Positions 56,516 through 64,000 of a stretch of DNA of 64,000 bases are shown here, piece by piece. How positions within the stretch are numbered: position 1 is the first letter of the stretch; each line of letters starts with the position of its first letter. Location: IMG/VR virus record IMGVR_UViG_3300049911_000129, positions 35,995 through 99,994 of that record; one strand, 5' to 3'. A program made the translations under genes and the position numbers. The DNA is from a virus. The notes below the pieces were generated by a model. It saw nothing but the letters and a program-made list of their open reading frames with translations. It searched no databases and was not told where the DNA came from.

Positions 56516-57506
56516 CGCGGGGTGGGTCAACCGGCTGTACATGGGCGACAACCTGTCAGCCATGCGCCTCCTGCTCGAGGATCCGGAGGTGCGTGGGAAG
56601 GTCGACCTGGTGTACATCGACCCGCCGTTCGGGACTGGTCGGCGCTTCGAGCTATGCGACGGGCGCGTGGCTTATGATGATACGCTCAAGGGCCAGGGGT
56701 ACCTGGACTTCCTGAGGCCGCGCCTCGAGCTGCTGCGGGGGCTGATGGCAGAGGGCGGCTCGATATACGTCCACGTCGACTGCAAGGTCGGCCACCGTGT
56801 CAGGGTCATCATGGACGAGGTCTTCGGGGCCTCCAACTTCCGGAACGACATCACGAGGGTCAAGTGCAACCCGAAGAACTTCAAGCGCTACGGCTACGGC
56901 AACACCAAGGACGTGATCCTCTTCTACACGATGGGGAAGAGCGCGACCTGGAACCACCCGCACGAGCCGTTCACGGACGAGGAGCTGCGGAGGCTCTACC
57001 AGAAGGTCGACGCCCACGGGCGGAGGTACACGACGACGCCGCTCCACGCGCCGGGCGAGACGCGGGACGGCCCCAGCGGCCAGCCGTGGAACGGCCTGAA
57101 GCCACCCGCCGGAAGGCACTGGCGCTGCCCGCCGGACGAGCTGACCAGGCTCGACGAGGAGGGGCTGATCGAGCGGTCGGCCGCGGGCAACCCCAGGAAG
57201 AGGCTCTTTGCTGACGAGGCGATCGCGCGGGGCCGGATGGTGCAGGACGTCTGGGTGTTCAAGGACCCGCAGGCGCCGCTGTACCCGACCGAGAAGAACC
57301 TGGACATGCTGAGGCGCATCGTCGGGGCCTCGAGCAACGTCGGCGACCTGGTGCTGGACTGCTTCTGCGGCTCAGGCGGGACCCTGGTGGCGGCGGAGGA
57401 GAGCGGCAGGCGCTGGATCGGGATAGACAGCTCGCAGACGGCGATGAGCGTGTGCGAGTGGCGGCTGATAAACGAGGTGGTGCGTGTCAACCCAGACGCT
57501 GGTTAA
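56505..57506 (+). CDS. DNA methyltransferase, Mod/DNA_methylase N4/N6 type
   Basis: 333 residues; ATG 56505 preferred over a frame running back to 56154 inside the deformylase gene. D-P-P-F-G-T-G near residue 40, Y-I-D context, a variable middle (probable target recognition), P-T-E-K-N and D-C-F-C-G-S-G-G-T near residue 285 give a beta-class order. No restriction partner is visible. Second methyltransferase in the window, unrelated in length to the one at 12360. Confidence 0.85.
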   Translation: MSCSAGWVNRLYMGDNLSAMRLLLEDPEVRGKVDLVYIDPPFGTGRRFELCDGRVAYDDTLKGQGYLDFLRPRLELLRGLMAEGGSIYVHVDCKVGHRVRVIMDEVFGASNFRNDITRVKCNPKNFKRYGYGNTKDVILFYTMGKSATWNHPHEPFTDEELRRLYQKVDAHGRRYTTTPLHAPGETRDGPSGQPWNGLKPPAGRHWRCPPDELTRLDEEGLIERSAAGNPRKRLFADEAIARGRMVQDVWVFKDPQAPLYPTEKNLDMLRRIVGASSNVGDLVLDCFCGSGGTLVAAEESGRRWIGIDSSQTAMSVCEWRLINEVVRVNPDAG

Positions 57507-57765
57507 GGCCTGGTTGGTCATGGCAGACAGCCTAGATGGACTTTACGATGGGCTCCTGCCGCTCCGAGAGATCATGGTTCCGGAGCCGCCGCCGCAGCGG
57601 TACTACATGCCGCACGCGGTGCGCCTGAGCAGCATCGTGGTGTCTGACGAGGTGTACGGGCCGCCGAACCCGTCGATGGTCATCACGGACGAGTTCCAGT
57701 ATGTTGGATTCGAGCGGCACCTCGGCCGCCATGTGTACCGCTATGCCAGCCACAAGGCGGTATAA
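57484..57765 (+). CDS. Unknown 93-residue protein
   Basis: GTG inside the end of the methyltransferase gene. Pro/Tyr-rich middle (P-P-P-Q-R-Y-Y-M-P). No family recognised. Its stop lies in the next -10 box. Confidence 0.55.
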   Translation: MSTQTLVKAWLVMADSLDGLYDGLLPLREIMVPEPPPQRYYMPHAVRLSSIVVSDEVYGPPNPSMVITDEFQYVGFERHLGRHVYRYASHKAV

Positions 57766-57769
57766 TGTG
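57759..57769 (+). promoter_or_regulatory. GGTATAAT-type promoter
   Basis: GCGGTATAATGTG (TATAAT 57761-57766), 14 bases before an AGGAGG site and the next ATG. Confidence 0.55.
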
Positions 57770-57785
57770 ATCAGGAGGTAAGGTC

Positions 57786-58136
57786 ATGGCTAGCAGGTAC
57801 AGGGGCTACGGCGGGCACACGGTCGAGAGGTTGACGGAGGTCGGCTGGGAGGCGCTCCCGCTGGAGCCGAGCCTCAAGGTCAACAACCACTCCCCGACGG
57901 GGTTCAGCTGGGGCTACCTTGGCAGCGGACCGTCGCAGCTCGCGCTCGCGATCCTGTTGGACGCGACACAGGCCGGGACTCGCGGCGCGATCGAAGTCAC
58001 CGGCGTATATCAGCAGTTCAAGACTGAGGTGGTGGCCGGATGGCCGATCGACGGGACGTGGGAGATTAGCGCGGACGAGGTATTCGATTGGCTGGCCCAA
58101 TGCGGTGGCCCGATACGCCCGCTCATGTATGACTGA
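57786..58136 (+). CDS. DUF6166-like protein
   Basis: 116 residues. [23 protein letters not shown] followed by Y-Q-Q-F-K and a final helix with W-L matches a small protein frequent in phages and plasmids. Function unknown. Confidence 0.75.
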   Translation: MASRYRGYGGHTVERLTEVGWEALPLEPSLKVNNHSPTGFSWGYLGSGPSQLALAILLDATQAGTRGAIEVTGVYQQFKTEVVAGWPIDGTWEISADEVFDWLAQCGGPIRPLMYD

Positions 58137-58330
58137 TGCGCTACCTACACGCCGTCGAGAGAATGGTCCGCGAGCTGGACGCGGACATCTACGTGATCAA
58201 CGACCGGTATACGCTCAACGTCAGCACGCTCAGGGACGAGGTGCGGTACCAGAACATGGAGACCGGCAGGTTCGTTACTCGCGCCAGGGCCATGATGATG
58301 GTCAGGGCAGGAAGGGTGAAGGCACAGTGA
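58136..58330 (+). CDS. Small unknown protein (64 aa)
   Basis: TGATG overlap. Basic at the end, with V-I-N-D-R-Y and R-D-E-V-R-Y strands. No family recognised. Confidence 0.6.
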   Translation: MRYLHAVERMVRELDADIYVINDRYTLNVSTLRDEVRYQNMETGRFVTRARAMMMVRAGRVKAQ

Positions 58331-59322
58331 AGAAGTGGATCATAGTGGCATTGGCGGGGTTCGCCGCGGCGGTGGCCGTGGTGCTGGCCTCTGCGGCGTA
58401 CACGCCAGCATCGGGTTGCGTGAAGGTAACGATATGCCACGCAACCACCTCGGTGACGAACCCGTACAACAAGATCGATGTTGACGAGGACGCGGTCGAT
58501 GGGGTAGGGCATAGCGACCACACCAAGCATATCGGCCCGGTCGCGACGAGTGAGCAGGTGGCGCAGGCGCTTAAGGATGCGCACAGGGATTGGGGCGACA
58601 TCATTCCGCCGCACCCTGGCAACTCGCTGAACTGGACGGCGGACGGCATTGCGCTCTACAACAACGGTTGCAACTACGTGACGCCGTCGACCAATACGCC
58701 GACTGCGACCAACACGGCGACGCCTACGCCTACGGATACGGCTACGCCTGAGCCGACGGCAACGGATACGCCTGAGCCGACGGCAACGAATACGCCGGTC
58801 CCGACCGCGACTGACGTCCCGCCGACGGATACCCCTGAGCCTACGGCCACAAACACACCGGAGCCGACGGCCACGGAGGTCCCGCCGACCGATACGCCGG
58901 AGCCGACTGCTACGAACACGTTGGAGCCTACGGCGACTGAGGTCCCGCCGACTGATACCGCGGTGCCTACGGCGACGCTGACCCCGACTCCGGTGGATAC
59001 GGCTACCCCTGTCCCAACGGACACGGCTACCCCGCTTCCGACGGACACGGCGACGGCGACCCCATGGCATCGCGAGCATACGGCGACTCCAACGCCCGTG
59101 TACGTCGCGCCGCTGCCTCCGGTCGTGTTGCCAGCGCCGGTCCACGAGATAGTCGAGGCGCCAACGCTGACGCCGCCCGTGAGTGCGCTCCCCAGCTCGG
59201 GGGACGGCACGGGGTCGGTCGACCGCGGCGACGTAGTGGTCTCGCTGCTCATGGCGACGTTCTGCGTCATGGCGGCCACGGGCATCCTGCTCGTGTTCAG
59301 GCGCATCCTGAGGGAGGAATGA
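58327..59322 (+). CDS. Secreted surface protein with Thr-Pro-Glu repeat stalk and C-terminal anchor
   Basis: 331 residues, GTG overlapping the previous TGA. Signal-like helix at 4-25; residues ~30-115 hold C-H-A-T-T-S...N-P-Y...H-S-D-H...I-P-P, a small extracellular domain known from Actinomycetota and Chloroflexota. Residues ~120-250 are tandem (T-P-E/V-P-T-A-T) units. Then L-P-S-S-G, a membrane helix and R-R-I-L-R-E-E, a sortase-type layout. The repeat style is that of Chloroflexota surface proteins, suggesting transfer from the host. Likely placed on the infected cell surface. Confidence 0.75.
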   Translation: MKKWIIVALAGFAAAVAVVLASAAYTPASGCVKVTICHATTSVTNPYNKIDVDEDAVDGVGHSDHTKHIGPVATSEQVAQALKDAHRDWGDIIPPHPGNSLNWTADGIALYNNGCNYVTPSTNTPTATNTATPTPTDTATPEPTATDTPEPTATNTPVPTATDVPPTDTPEPTATNTPEPTATEVPPTDTPEPTATNTLEPTATEVPPTDTAVPTATLTPTPVDTATPVPTDTATPLPTDTATATPWHREHTATPTPVYVAPLPPVVLPAPVHEIVEAPTLTPPVSALPSSGDGTGSVDRGDVVVSLLMATFCVMAATGILLVFRRILREE

Positions 59323-59510
59323 TGGACCTCTGGGATCTGGAGCCGGGCAACAGGGTCAGGACGGTGGACCTGGGGGTGGCCGAGGTGGTCGCCCCCACCG
59401 AGGACGGCGAGTGGATCCTCGTCCGCTACGTGGAGTTCAACGGCGACCCGAGGATGGTCGGGACCGAGGACCTCTGCTCCGCGGACGAGATAGAGGGGCT
59501 GGACGACTGA
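59322..59510 (+). CDS. Small acidic protein (62 aa)
   Basis: ATG 59322 chosen over 59319 for spacing to GGGAGG. Beta-type sequence (V-R-T-V-D-L-G-V-A-E-V-V), perhaps a small barrel. No family recognised. Confidence 0.6.
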   Translation: MDLWDLEPGNRVRTVDLGVAEVVAPTEDGEWILVRYVEFNGDPRMVGTEDLCSADEIEGLDD

Positions 59511-59511
59511 C

Positions 59512-59910
59512 GTGGGCAAGCTACTGCTTCTGAAGGTCTTCTACCTGTCCGGCGGCTTTTACTCCGGGTGGCAGCAGCGGCTCATGCGCGAGTGCGCTGG
59601 GCTCAGGGCGGTCAACCCGGAGACCGACGGCAGGCAGAACGCCATCTACGCCTTCGTGGAGGATGACCTGTCGGCCATAGACGCCGCGGACGGCGTCATC
59701 GCGAGGTGGGACGCCTACCCGCACGTGGAGGGTATGATAGCTGAGGTCGGGTACGCGACCGCGAAGGGCAAGCCGGTGCTGCTGATCCTGGACGGCGTGG
59801 AGGTGCCGAATGCCTTCGTCCTCGGGCTGGCCAAGCGGGTCTTCGTGGGCATGGACGCGTTCATCGCCTGGTGGAACGGTAGGGTACACACTAAGGCAGG
59901 TGTGATGTGA
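59512..59910 (+). CDS. Nucleoside 2-deoxyribosyltransferase-like protein, copy 2
   Basis: 132 residues, GTG start. Y-L-S-G-G-F-Y-S-G-W-Q near residue 11, D-x-x-x-I-D-x-A-D, E-V-G-Y-A-T-A-K-G-K-P-V with the catalytic-type Glu. Similar fold to the protein at 29651 but different sequence. Could act on nucleotides or RNA ends; placed directly before RtcB. Confidence 0.65.
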   Translation: MGKLLLLKVFYLSGGFYSGWQQRLMRECAGLRAVNPETDGRQNAIYAFVEDDLSAIDAADGVIARWDAYPHVEGMIAEVGYATAKGKPVLLILDGVEVPNAFVLGLAKRVFVGMDAFIAWWNGRVHTKAGVM

Positions 59911-61082
59911 GAGTGATTCCGAAGAGCAACACCCAGGGTCCGTGCGTGGACATATACAATTGGGCTGACGACATCGAGGGCGGCGCACTCGAGCAGGCGT
60001 TCAACATCGCAAAGCTCCCGTTCGCGTTCCACCACGTGGCCGTCATGGCCGACGGGCACCAGGGATTCGGCATGCCGATCGGCGGCGTGCTTGCGACGCG
60101 CGGGGTGATAGTCCCGAACGCGGTCGGCGTCGACATCGGCTGCGGGATGGCGGCCGTCAGGACCAACCTGTTCGACTACGACCTCCAGCCGGACGCGCTC
60201 AAGCAGGTCATGGCGATCGTGCGCGGGACGGTGCCGCTCGGCCTCGGCCAGCGGCAGGCGGAGCCGCAGGACTGGGAGGGGTTCGACCGCGCCCCGCGCC
60301 TGTTCGTCATCCAGCGGCAGCTGGAGGCGGCCAGGAAGCAGCTCGGGACGCTCGGTGCGGGCAACCACTTCATCGAGATACAGGCCGAGGAGCACGGACC
60401 GGTATGGGTGATGGTCCACTCCGGCAGCCGCAACTTCGGGCTGCAGGTCGCCGGCGAGTACCACAAGGCGGCCAAAGTCATGTGCGAGCGCTGGCACTCC
60501 AAGATCCCGACGCCCGACCTGGCGTTCCTGCCGATAGAGACGCTGGAGGGCAAGGACTATCTGGAGGGCATGGGATACTGCCTGGAGTTCGCCAGGGAGA
60601 ACCGCGCCGTCATGATGCGGCACGTCATCGAGGCGCTCGATCAGATCACTGGCGCGGTGCGTGTCGTGGTGTCGCTTGACGTCCACCACAACTACGCCCG
60701 CTGGGAGCAGCACTACGGGCAGAGCGTCCTCGTCCACCGGAAGGGTGCGACGTATGCGGGCGCCGGGTCGGTTGGCATCATACCCGGCTCGATGGGCACC
60801 GCGAGCTACATCGTCCGCGGGCTTGGCAGCCAGGCGAGTTTCGACTCGTGTTCGCACGGGGCTGGCAGGCGCATGAGCAGGACGGCGGCGAGGCGGGACC
60901 TCGACCTCAACCTTGAGCAGGCCAAGATGACGGCGCTCGGGGTGGTCGGCGGGCCGCGGACGGCCGCGGACCTCGACGAGGCGCCCGGAGCGTACAAGGA
61001 CATAGACGTGGTCATGGCCGCGCAGAGGGACCTCGTGGAGGTCAGTAACAAGCTGCGGCCGCTGGCCAGTCTGAAGGGATAG
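59907..61082 (+). CDS. rtcB: RtcB RNA ligase
   Basis: 391 residues, GTGA overlap. V-G-V-D-I-G-C-G-M (metal Asp and Cys), G-A-G-N-H-F-I-E-I (Asn and His), H-S-G-S-R and the C-S-H-G-A-G-R loop with His317, which carries GMP in the reaction, are all present. It joins 2',3'-cyclic phosphate or 3'-phosphate to 5'-OH RNA ends, the ends left by anticodon nucleases. No archease gene is seen. Confidence 0.92.
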   Translation: MRVIPKSNTQGPCVDIYNWADDIEGGALEQAFNIAKLPFAFHHVAVMADGHQGFGMPIGGVLATRGVIVPNAVGVDIGCGMAAVRTNLFDYDLQPDALKQVMAIVRGTVPLGLGQRQAEPQDWEGFDRAPRLFVIQRQLEAARKQLGTLGAGNHFIEIQAEEHGPVWVMVHSGSRNFGLQVAGEYHKAAKVMCERWHSKIPTPDLAFLPIETLEGKDYLEGMGYCLEFARENRAVMMRHVIEALDQITGAVRVVVSLDVHHNYARWEQHYGQSVLVHRKGATYAGAGSVGIIPGSMGTASYIVRGLGSQASFDSCSHGAGRRMSRTAARRDLDLNLEQAKMTALGVVGGPRTAADLDEAPGAYKDIDVVMAAQRDLVEVSNKLRPLASLKG

Positions 61083-61086
61083 GGGC

Positions 61087-61308
61087 ATGACGCAGAGACT
61101 ATCGGGGGGCGAGTTCCCCCACACGATCAAGGAGTGGCCGCGGTTCTCCTGGCGCGTGCTGTGGGCGTTCGTCCGCCAGTGGGGTCCGTGGCAGTTCAGC
61201 CACCATGGCGACATGGAGGCAGGCGGCGCCAGACATCTGATCCACGAGTATCGCGCATGCACGTTTCCTGGATGCGATGCGCGGCAATGGAGGAGTCGTT
61301 GGGTATGA
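61087..61308 (+). CDS. Small unknown protein (73 aa), Trp-rich
   Basis: Trp (seven), Arg and His rich, with F-P-G-C-D near the end. No family recognised. Confidence 0.55.
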   Translation: MTQRLSGGEFPHTIKEWPRFSWRVLWAFVRQWGPWQFSHHGDMEAGGARHLIHEYRACTFPGCDARQWRSRWV

Positions 61309-61487
61309 ACAATGAGCCGGTGTGGCTGACGGAGTACTGGGACATGTACATTGACCTCGTCACCGAGGCGACGGCCAGCGTGTGGGAGCTCCACGGCGGC
61401 GGGTCCTTTGTCGCGATGCTGCTGGTGCACTCGGCGGAGTTCACCGCGGAGATCTCGGCGGCAACCTTGGAGGCTATGGGCGTATGA
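61305..61487 (+). CDS. Small unknown protein (60 aa)
   Basis: ATGA overlap on both sides. Helical, acidic. No family recognised. Confidence 0.55.
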   Translation: MNNEPVWLTEYWDMYIDLVTEATASVWELHGGGSFVAMLLVHSAEFTAEISAATLEAMGV

Positions 61488-63085
61488 AGGGCGCGGCGTA
61501 CTATGACAGGGTCTATAGGTCGGGAAAGTACGGGATAAGCGAGGGGCGCGCGCGGGTCGTGGCCGGGCTGTGCCGCGGGTCCGTGGTGGACCTCGGCTGC
61601 GGCGAGGGGATACTCGGTAGGTTGTACAGCGGGCGGTATGTTGGCGTCGACTTCTCGTTCCAGGCCATTGGGATCGCTACGGAGCGTGATCCGCACTTGT
61701 CGGACGTGCACCGGTATCTACGGCTTGACTTCCTGACGGACCCGCTGCCGAAGGTAGAGGCCGACACGGTGGTGCTGGGCGAGGTGCTCGAGCATCTGAC
61801 CGCCGCGGCTCAACACAAGTTGCTCAAGAGGATCACGACGGCATATCCTAAGGCGCGCCTGGTCGCGACGGTCCCCGAAGGTGACTCAATACCAGACCCG
61901 TCGCACGTACGGACGTTCGAGCGCGAGGATCTGCTGTTCGCCATGCTCTCGCACTACACATGGGCGACGCTGCGCAGGTGCCCGAAGCCATGGCTCTGCG
62001 CGACCGCGAGCCAGGAATGCGCCCTGTCCGTGGCGTTGATAGTCAAGGACGAGGAGCCCATGCTCGAGGGCTGCCTGGCGTCGCTCCGCGACATCTGGGA
62101 CGAGCTCGTCATCACCGACACCGGATCGACGGACCGGACCATCGAGATAGCCGAGGAGTTCGGCGCGCGCATCGAGCATTTCCCGTGGATCAACGACTTC
62201 GCGGCGGCTAGGAACTACTGCGAGTCCAAGTGCACCGGGAACTACGTCTACTGGATCGACGGCGACGAGCAGCAGGTCGAGGGACACGATGTGATACTCG
62301 AGATAGTCGCTGCGGGCAAGGCGGACGGGGTACAGCCGGTACTCGTGCTGTCGCGATCGCCCAATGGCAAGCCGGCGAAGACGTTCGCGCGCCAGGAGCT
62401 GCTCCACAAGCTCGACGGCAAGTGGCGGTGGATCGGGGCGGCCCACAACTACCTGGAGGGGCCAGGCCACTACATCGACCGCCGCATCGTGGCGGAGCAC
62501 TTCGACAGGCCGGGCGGCGACAGGCCGAACCTGGCCGACATGCTCGGGGCGCTGCGCGGCAACCTCGGCGACGGCTTCGACGAGCGGCACATGTACTACC
62601 TGCTCCGGCAGCACTGGTACCAGAGACACTACCAGGAGACCATCGCGCTCGCCGACCTCGCGCTTGCGCAGCCGCCCAGCTGGCCGATCCAGCGGTCCGA
62701 GATAGCCTTGACGGCCGGGCACGCCTGGAAGGCTCTGAAGCGCCTGCCGGAGGCGAGGCTCGCGTACCTCCGCGCGCTGAAGGAGTACGGGGAATGGGCC
62801 GAGCCGTACTACTGGCTCGGGATGCTGTGCTATGAGAAGGGCGACTGGCGCGGCGGGGCGGCCTGGTTCGCAGCGGCCCTTCCGTTCGACCCGCCGACCA
62901 ACTACTTTACCGATCGGTCCATCTACGACTGGCGTCGGTACGATCAGCTGGCCGTCTGCCTGTACAAGCTAGGGCGCTACGGCGAGGCTCTGCTGTACGG
63001 CGCCACGGCTCTCAACGCGCTGCCCGACGACCCGCGCATCAAGGACAACTTCGAGCACTACAAGAAGGGGGCCAAACGCGCGTAA
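61484..63085 (+). CDS. Methyltransferase - glycosyltransferase 2 - TPR-like fusion
   Basis: 533 residues; ATG 61484 overlaps the previous TGA. Residues ~1-175 are a class I SAM methyltransferase (D-L-G-C-G-E-G near residue 37, a V-L-G-E-V-L-E-H block near 97). Residues ~180-400 are a GT-A family 2 glycosyltransferase (A-L-I-V-K-D-E-E, D-T-G-S-T-D-R-T, Y-W-I-D-G-D-E as the metal-binding acid site). The last ~120 residues look like TPR helices. Targets may be hydroxymethylated DNA, virion protein or cell-surface sugar. Confidence 0.8.
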   Translation: MKGAAYYDRVYRSGKYGISEGRARVVAGLCRGSVVDLGCGEGILGRLYSGRYVGVDFSFQAIGIATERDPHLSDVHRYLRLDFLTDPLPKVEADTVVLGEVLEHLTAAAQHKLLKRITTAYPKARLVATVPEGDSIPDPSHVRTFEREDLLFAMLSHYTWATLRRCPKPWLCATASQECALSVALIVKDEEPMLEGCLASLRDIWDELVITDTGSTDRTIEIAEEFGARIEHFPWINDFAAARNYCESKCTGNYVYWIDGDEQQVEGHDVILEIVAAGKADGVQPVLVLSRSPNGKPAKTFARQELLHKLDGKWRWIGAAHNYLEGPGHYIDRRIVAEHFDRPGGDRPNLADMLGALRGNLGDGFDERHMYYLLRQHWYQRHYQETIALADLALAQPPSWPIQRSEIALTAGHAWKALKRLPEARLAYLRALKEYGEWAEPYYWLGMLCYEKGDWRGGAAWFAAALPFDPPTNYFTDRSIYDWRRYDQLAVCLYKLGRYGEALLYGATALNALPDDPRIKDNFEHYKKGAKRA

Positions 63086-63110
63086 CGCGGGTCCTCGAAT
63101 CGGCCCGTGC

Positions 63111-63122
63111 GGTATACAATAT
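63111..63122 (+). promoter_or_regulatory. GGTATACAAT promoter candidate
   Basis: GTGCGGTATACAATATGG; TATACA 63113-63118 or TACAAT 63115-63120. About 80 bases before the next supported gene, leaving a long leader in which no further structure was recognised. Confidence 0.45.
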
Positions 63123-63203
63123 GGGTGTCCTGCGGATTCGCGGGGCGCCCATTATCTATGCTTGAGGGGAGGTGGTCGACCATGACCAAGGTAGGTGACG
63201 GCG

Positions 63204-63395
63204 ATGACGCACAAGCCGGCGACTTATACTGTCATACGCACGCAGACGGCCAAGTTCCTCTACCTCTATTTCTCCAAGGTTGCACCCCGCGGGCCGGCTT
63301 CCGAGCGCGTGCTCATGGCCATATCGGCCGACCTCAGGCGCAGCCTCGTTGATGCCGGGGTCGATCCGGACGGGGCTTCGGGCGGGGGCGCGTAA
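63204..63395 (+). CDS. Small unknown protein (63 aa)
   Basis: ATG 63204 (GTG 63195 alternative), AGGTAGGTGA upstream. This frame has the high third-position GC of its neighbours, unlike the frame starting at 63182. Basic, alpha/beta, Gly-rich end. No family recognised. Confidence 0.55.
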   Translation: MTHKPATYTVIRTQTAKFLYLYFSKVAPRGPASERVLMAISADLRRSLVDAGVDPDGASGGGA

Positions 63396-63412
63396 GACCT
63401 ACAATTGATCAG

Positions 63413-64000
63413 ATGGTAGAGATCCGACCGGCCAATTCCGCGCATGACACGCCGTATACTGGCGCGCCCTCGTGGGTCAGCAACCCCGACGACCCGCTGT
63501 TCTTCATCATAGACCGCGGGACGAACCAGGAGCTCGTGATCAACCTCTGGAAGCTCCTGGACATGGGCGTTGTCCTCGTTGAGCACAACGCGCTAGAGGG
63601 GCCGTTCGGCGGCACTGTCGGGGGGGCGACCGGGGCGACTGGCCCGACCGGGTCGCAGGGGCCCCAGGGCAGTGTCGGGCCTACCGGCACGGCCGGTCCG
63701 CAGGGTAGCCTCGGCCACACCGGGACGGCTGGTCCACAGGGCTCCGTGGGCCCTACTGGCACGGCTGGGCCGCGTGGATCGCTTGGCCCTACAGGAACGG
63801 CTGGCCCCCAGGGGTCGCAAGGCCCTACGGGGACCCAGGGACCGCAGGGAAGCATCGGTTTGACCGGGACGGCAGGACCTCAGGGATCGGTCGGCCCCAC
63901 TGGCACCGCAGGACCTCAGGGATCGGTCGGCCCCACTGGCACCGCCGGACCTCAGGGATCGGTCGGCCCCACTGGCACCGCCGGACCTCAGGGATCGGTC
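63413..64000 (+). CDS. Collagen-like fibre protein (3' partial)
   Basis: A 64-residue N-terminal domain ([14 protein letters not shown] near residue 21) is followed by uninterrupted Gly-x-y triplets such as [12 protein letters not shown], running off the window. Such triple-helical segments occur in phage tail fibres and appendages. No ribosome site better than GATCAGATGG is seen. The end of the gene and any receptor-binding tip lie outside. Confidence 0.75.
   Translation, partial: MVEIRPANSAHDTPYTGAPSWVSNPDDPLFFIIDRGTNQELVINLWKLLDMGVVLVEHNALEGPFGGTVGGATGATGPTGSQGPQGSVGPTGTAGPQGSLGHTGTAGPQGSVGPTGTAGPRGSLGPTGTAGPQGSQGPTGTQGPQGSIGLTGTAGPQGSVGPTGTAGPQGSVGPTGTAGPQGSVGPTGTAGPQGSV
63868..64000 (+). 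repeat. 36-bp tandem repeat inside the collagen-like gene
   Basis: At least 3.5 almost identical copies of a 36-base unit encoding [12 protein letters not shown], differing mainly at one Ala codon (GCA/GCC). Earlier triplets are more diverged, so the array looks recently expanded. Confidence 0.8.

Noticed and set aside
63107-63352. 81-residue frame including ATG 63182
   Set aside because: A strong ribosome-like site precedes ATG 63182, but third-position GC is low and the sequence is not protein-like; the frame at 63204 fits the genome's codon use.
1-64000. Integrated prophage or temperate phage
   Set aside because: No integrase, attachment-site pair, repressor or flanking bacterial genes were seen; all genes are phage-type on one strand. 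Genes outside the window could still change this.

Overview
The window is a contiguous piece of a large, GC-rich tailed bacteriophage genome (Caudoviricetes). Every supported gene lies on the + strand. Genes are packed with ATGA/TAATG-type overlaps, and the set includes terminase, portal, MuF-like head protein, DNA polymerase, primase, helicase, lysis genes and a 24-gene tRNA array. No integrase, excisionase or repressor was recognised. The best host clue is a secreted protein at 58327-59322 whose long Thr/Pro/Glu-rich repeat stalk is typical of Chloroflexota surface proteins. This points to a Chloroflexota (or other high-GC, possibly Gram-positive-like) host, but it is an inference.

Layout. 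1-4.9 kb: the end of a probable tail/fibre gene, a large virion-associated lysin, then unknown proteins. 4.9-12.4 kb: a block of small, probably early genes with sigma70-like promoters and repeated hairpin leaders. It includes a DUF932 protein, a SLOG-like protein and a tandem paralogue pair. 12.4-31.7 kb: DNA and nucleotide metabolism. Present are an adenine/cytosine methyltransferase, a UDG-PolA fusion, RNA ligase, DnaB-like helicase, Vsr-like nuclease, primase, a sigma-like factor, SSB-like protein, RecA/UvsX-like recombinase, DUF559 nuclease, a dimeric dUTPase, a P-loop kinase fusion, a thymidylate-synthase-family enzyme with the dCMP-type Asp, a deoxyribosyltransferase-like protein and a Cas4/RecB-like nuclease. 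31.7-47.5 kb: packaging and head genes (TerL, portal, MuF) mixed with a metallophosphoesterase, RuvC-like resolvase, two GroES-like proteins, a PTP-like phosphatase and many unknowns. 47.5-51.8 kb: a structured RNA, lysis genes, 24 tRNAs for 18 amino acids (no Cys or Gln seen), two tRNA-array elements that are not ordinary tRNAs, a second structured RNA and an HNH gene. 51.8-63.4 kb: accessory functions, namely a DNA base hypermodification protein, RlaP-type nucleotidyltransferase, peptide deformylase, a second DNA methyltransferase, the Chloroflexota-like surface protein, RtcB, and a methyltransferase-glycosyltransferase-TPR fusion. The window ends inside a collagen-like repeat gene.

How the genes may work together. 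(1) dUTPase/dCTPase-like protein, P-loop kinase, TS-family hydroxymethylase candidate and base-hypermodification protein suggest modified genomic DNA, with the GT fusion as a possible decorating enzyme. (2) The tRNA array with RtcB, an RlaP-like nucleotidyltransferase and an Rnl2-like ligase looks like a tRNA supply-and-repair set able to counter anticodon nucleases. (3) A recurring GGTATNAT motif before gene groups and before the structured RNAs, together with a phage sigma-like gene, suggests a phage-specific transcription programme. (4) Two RNAs, at 47.5 and 51.2 kb, share an outer stem with a compensatory base change, a common core and two inner hairpins. They are the best candidate for an undescribed element.
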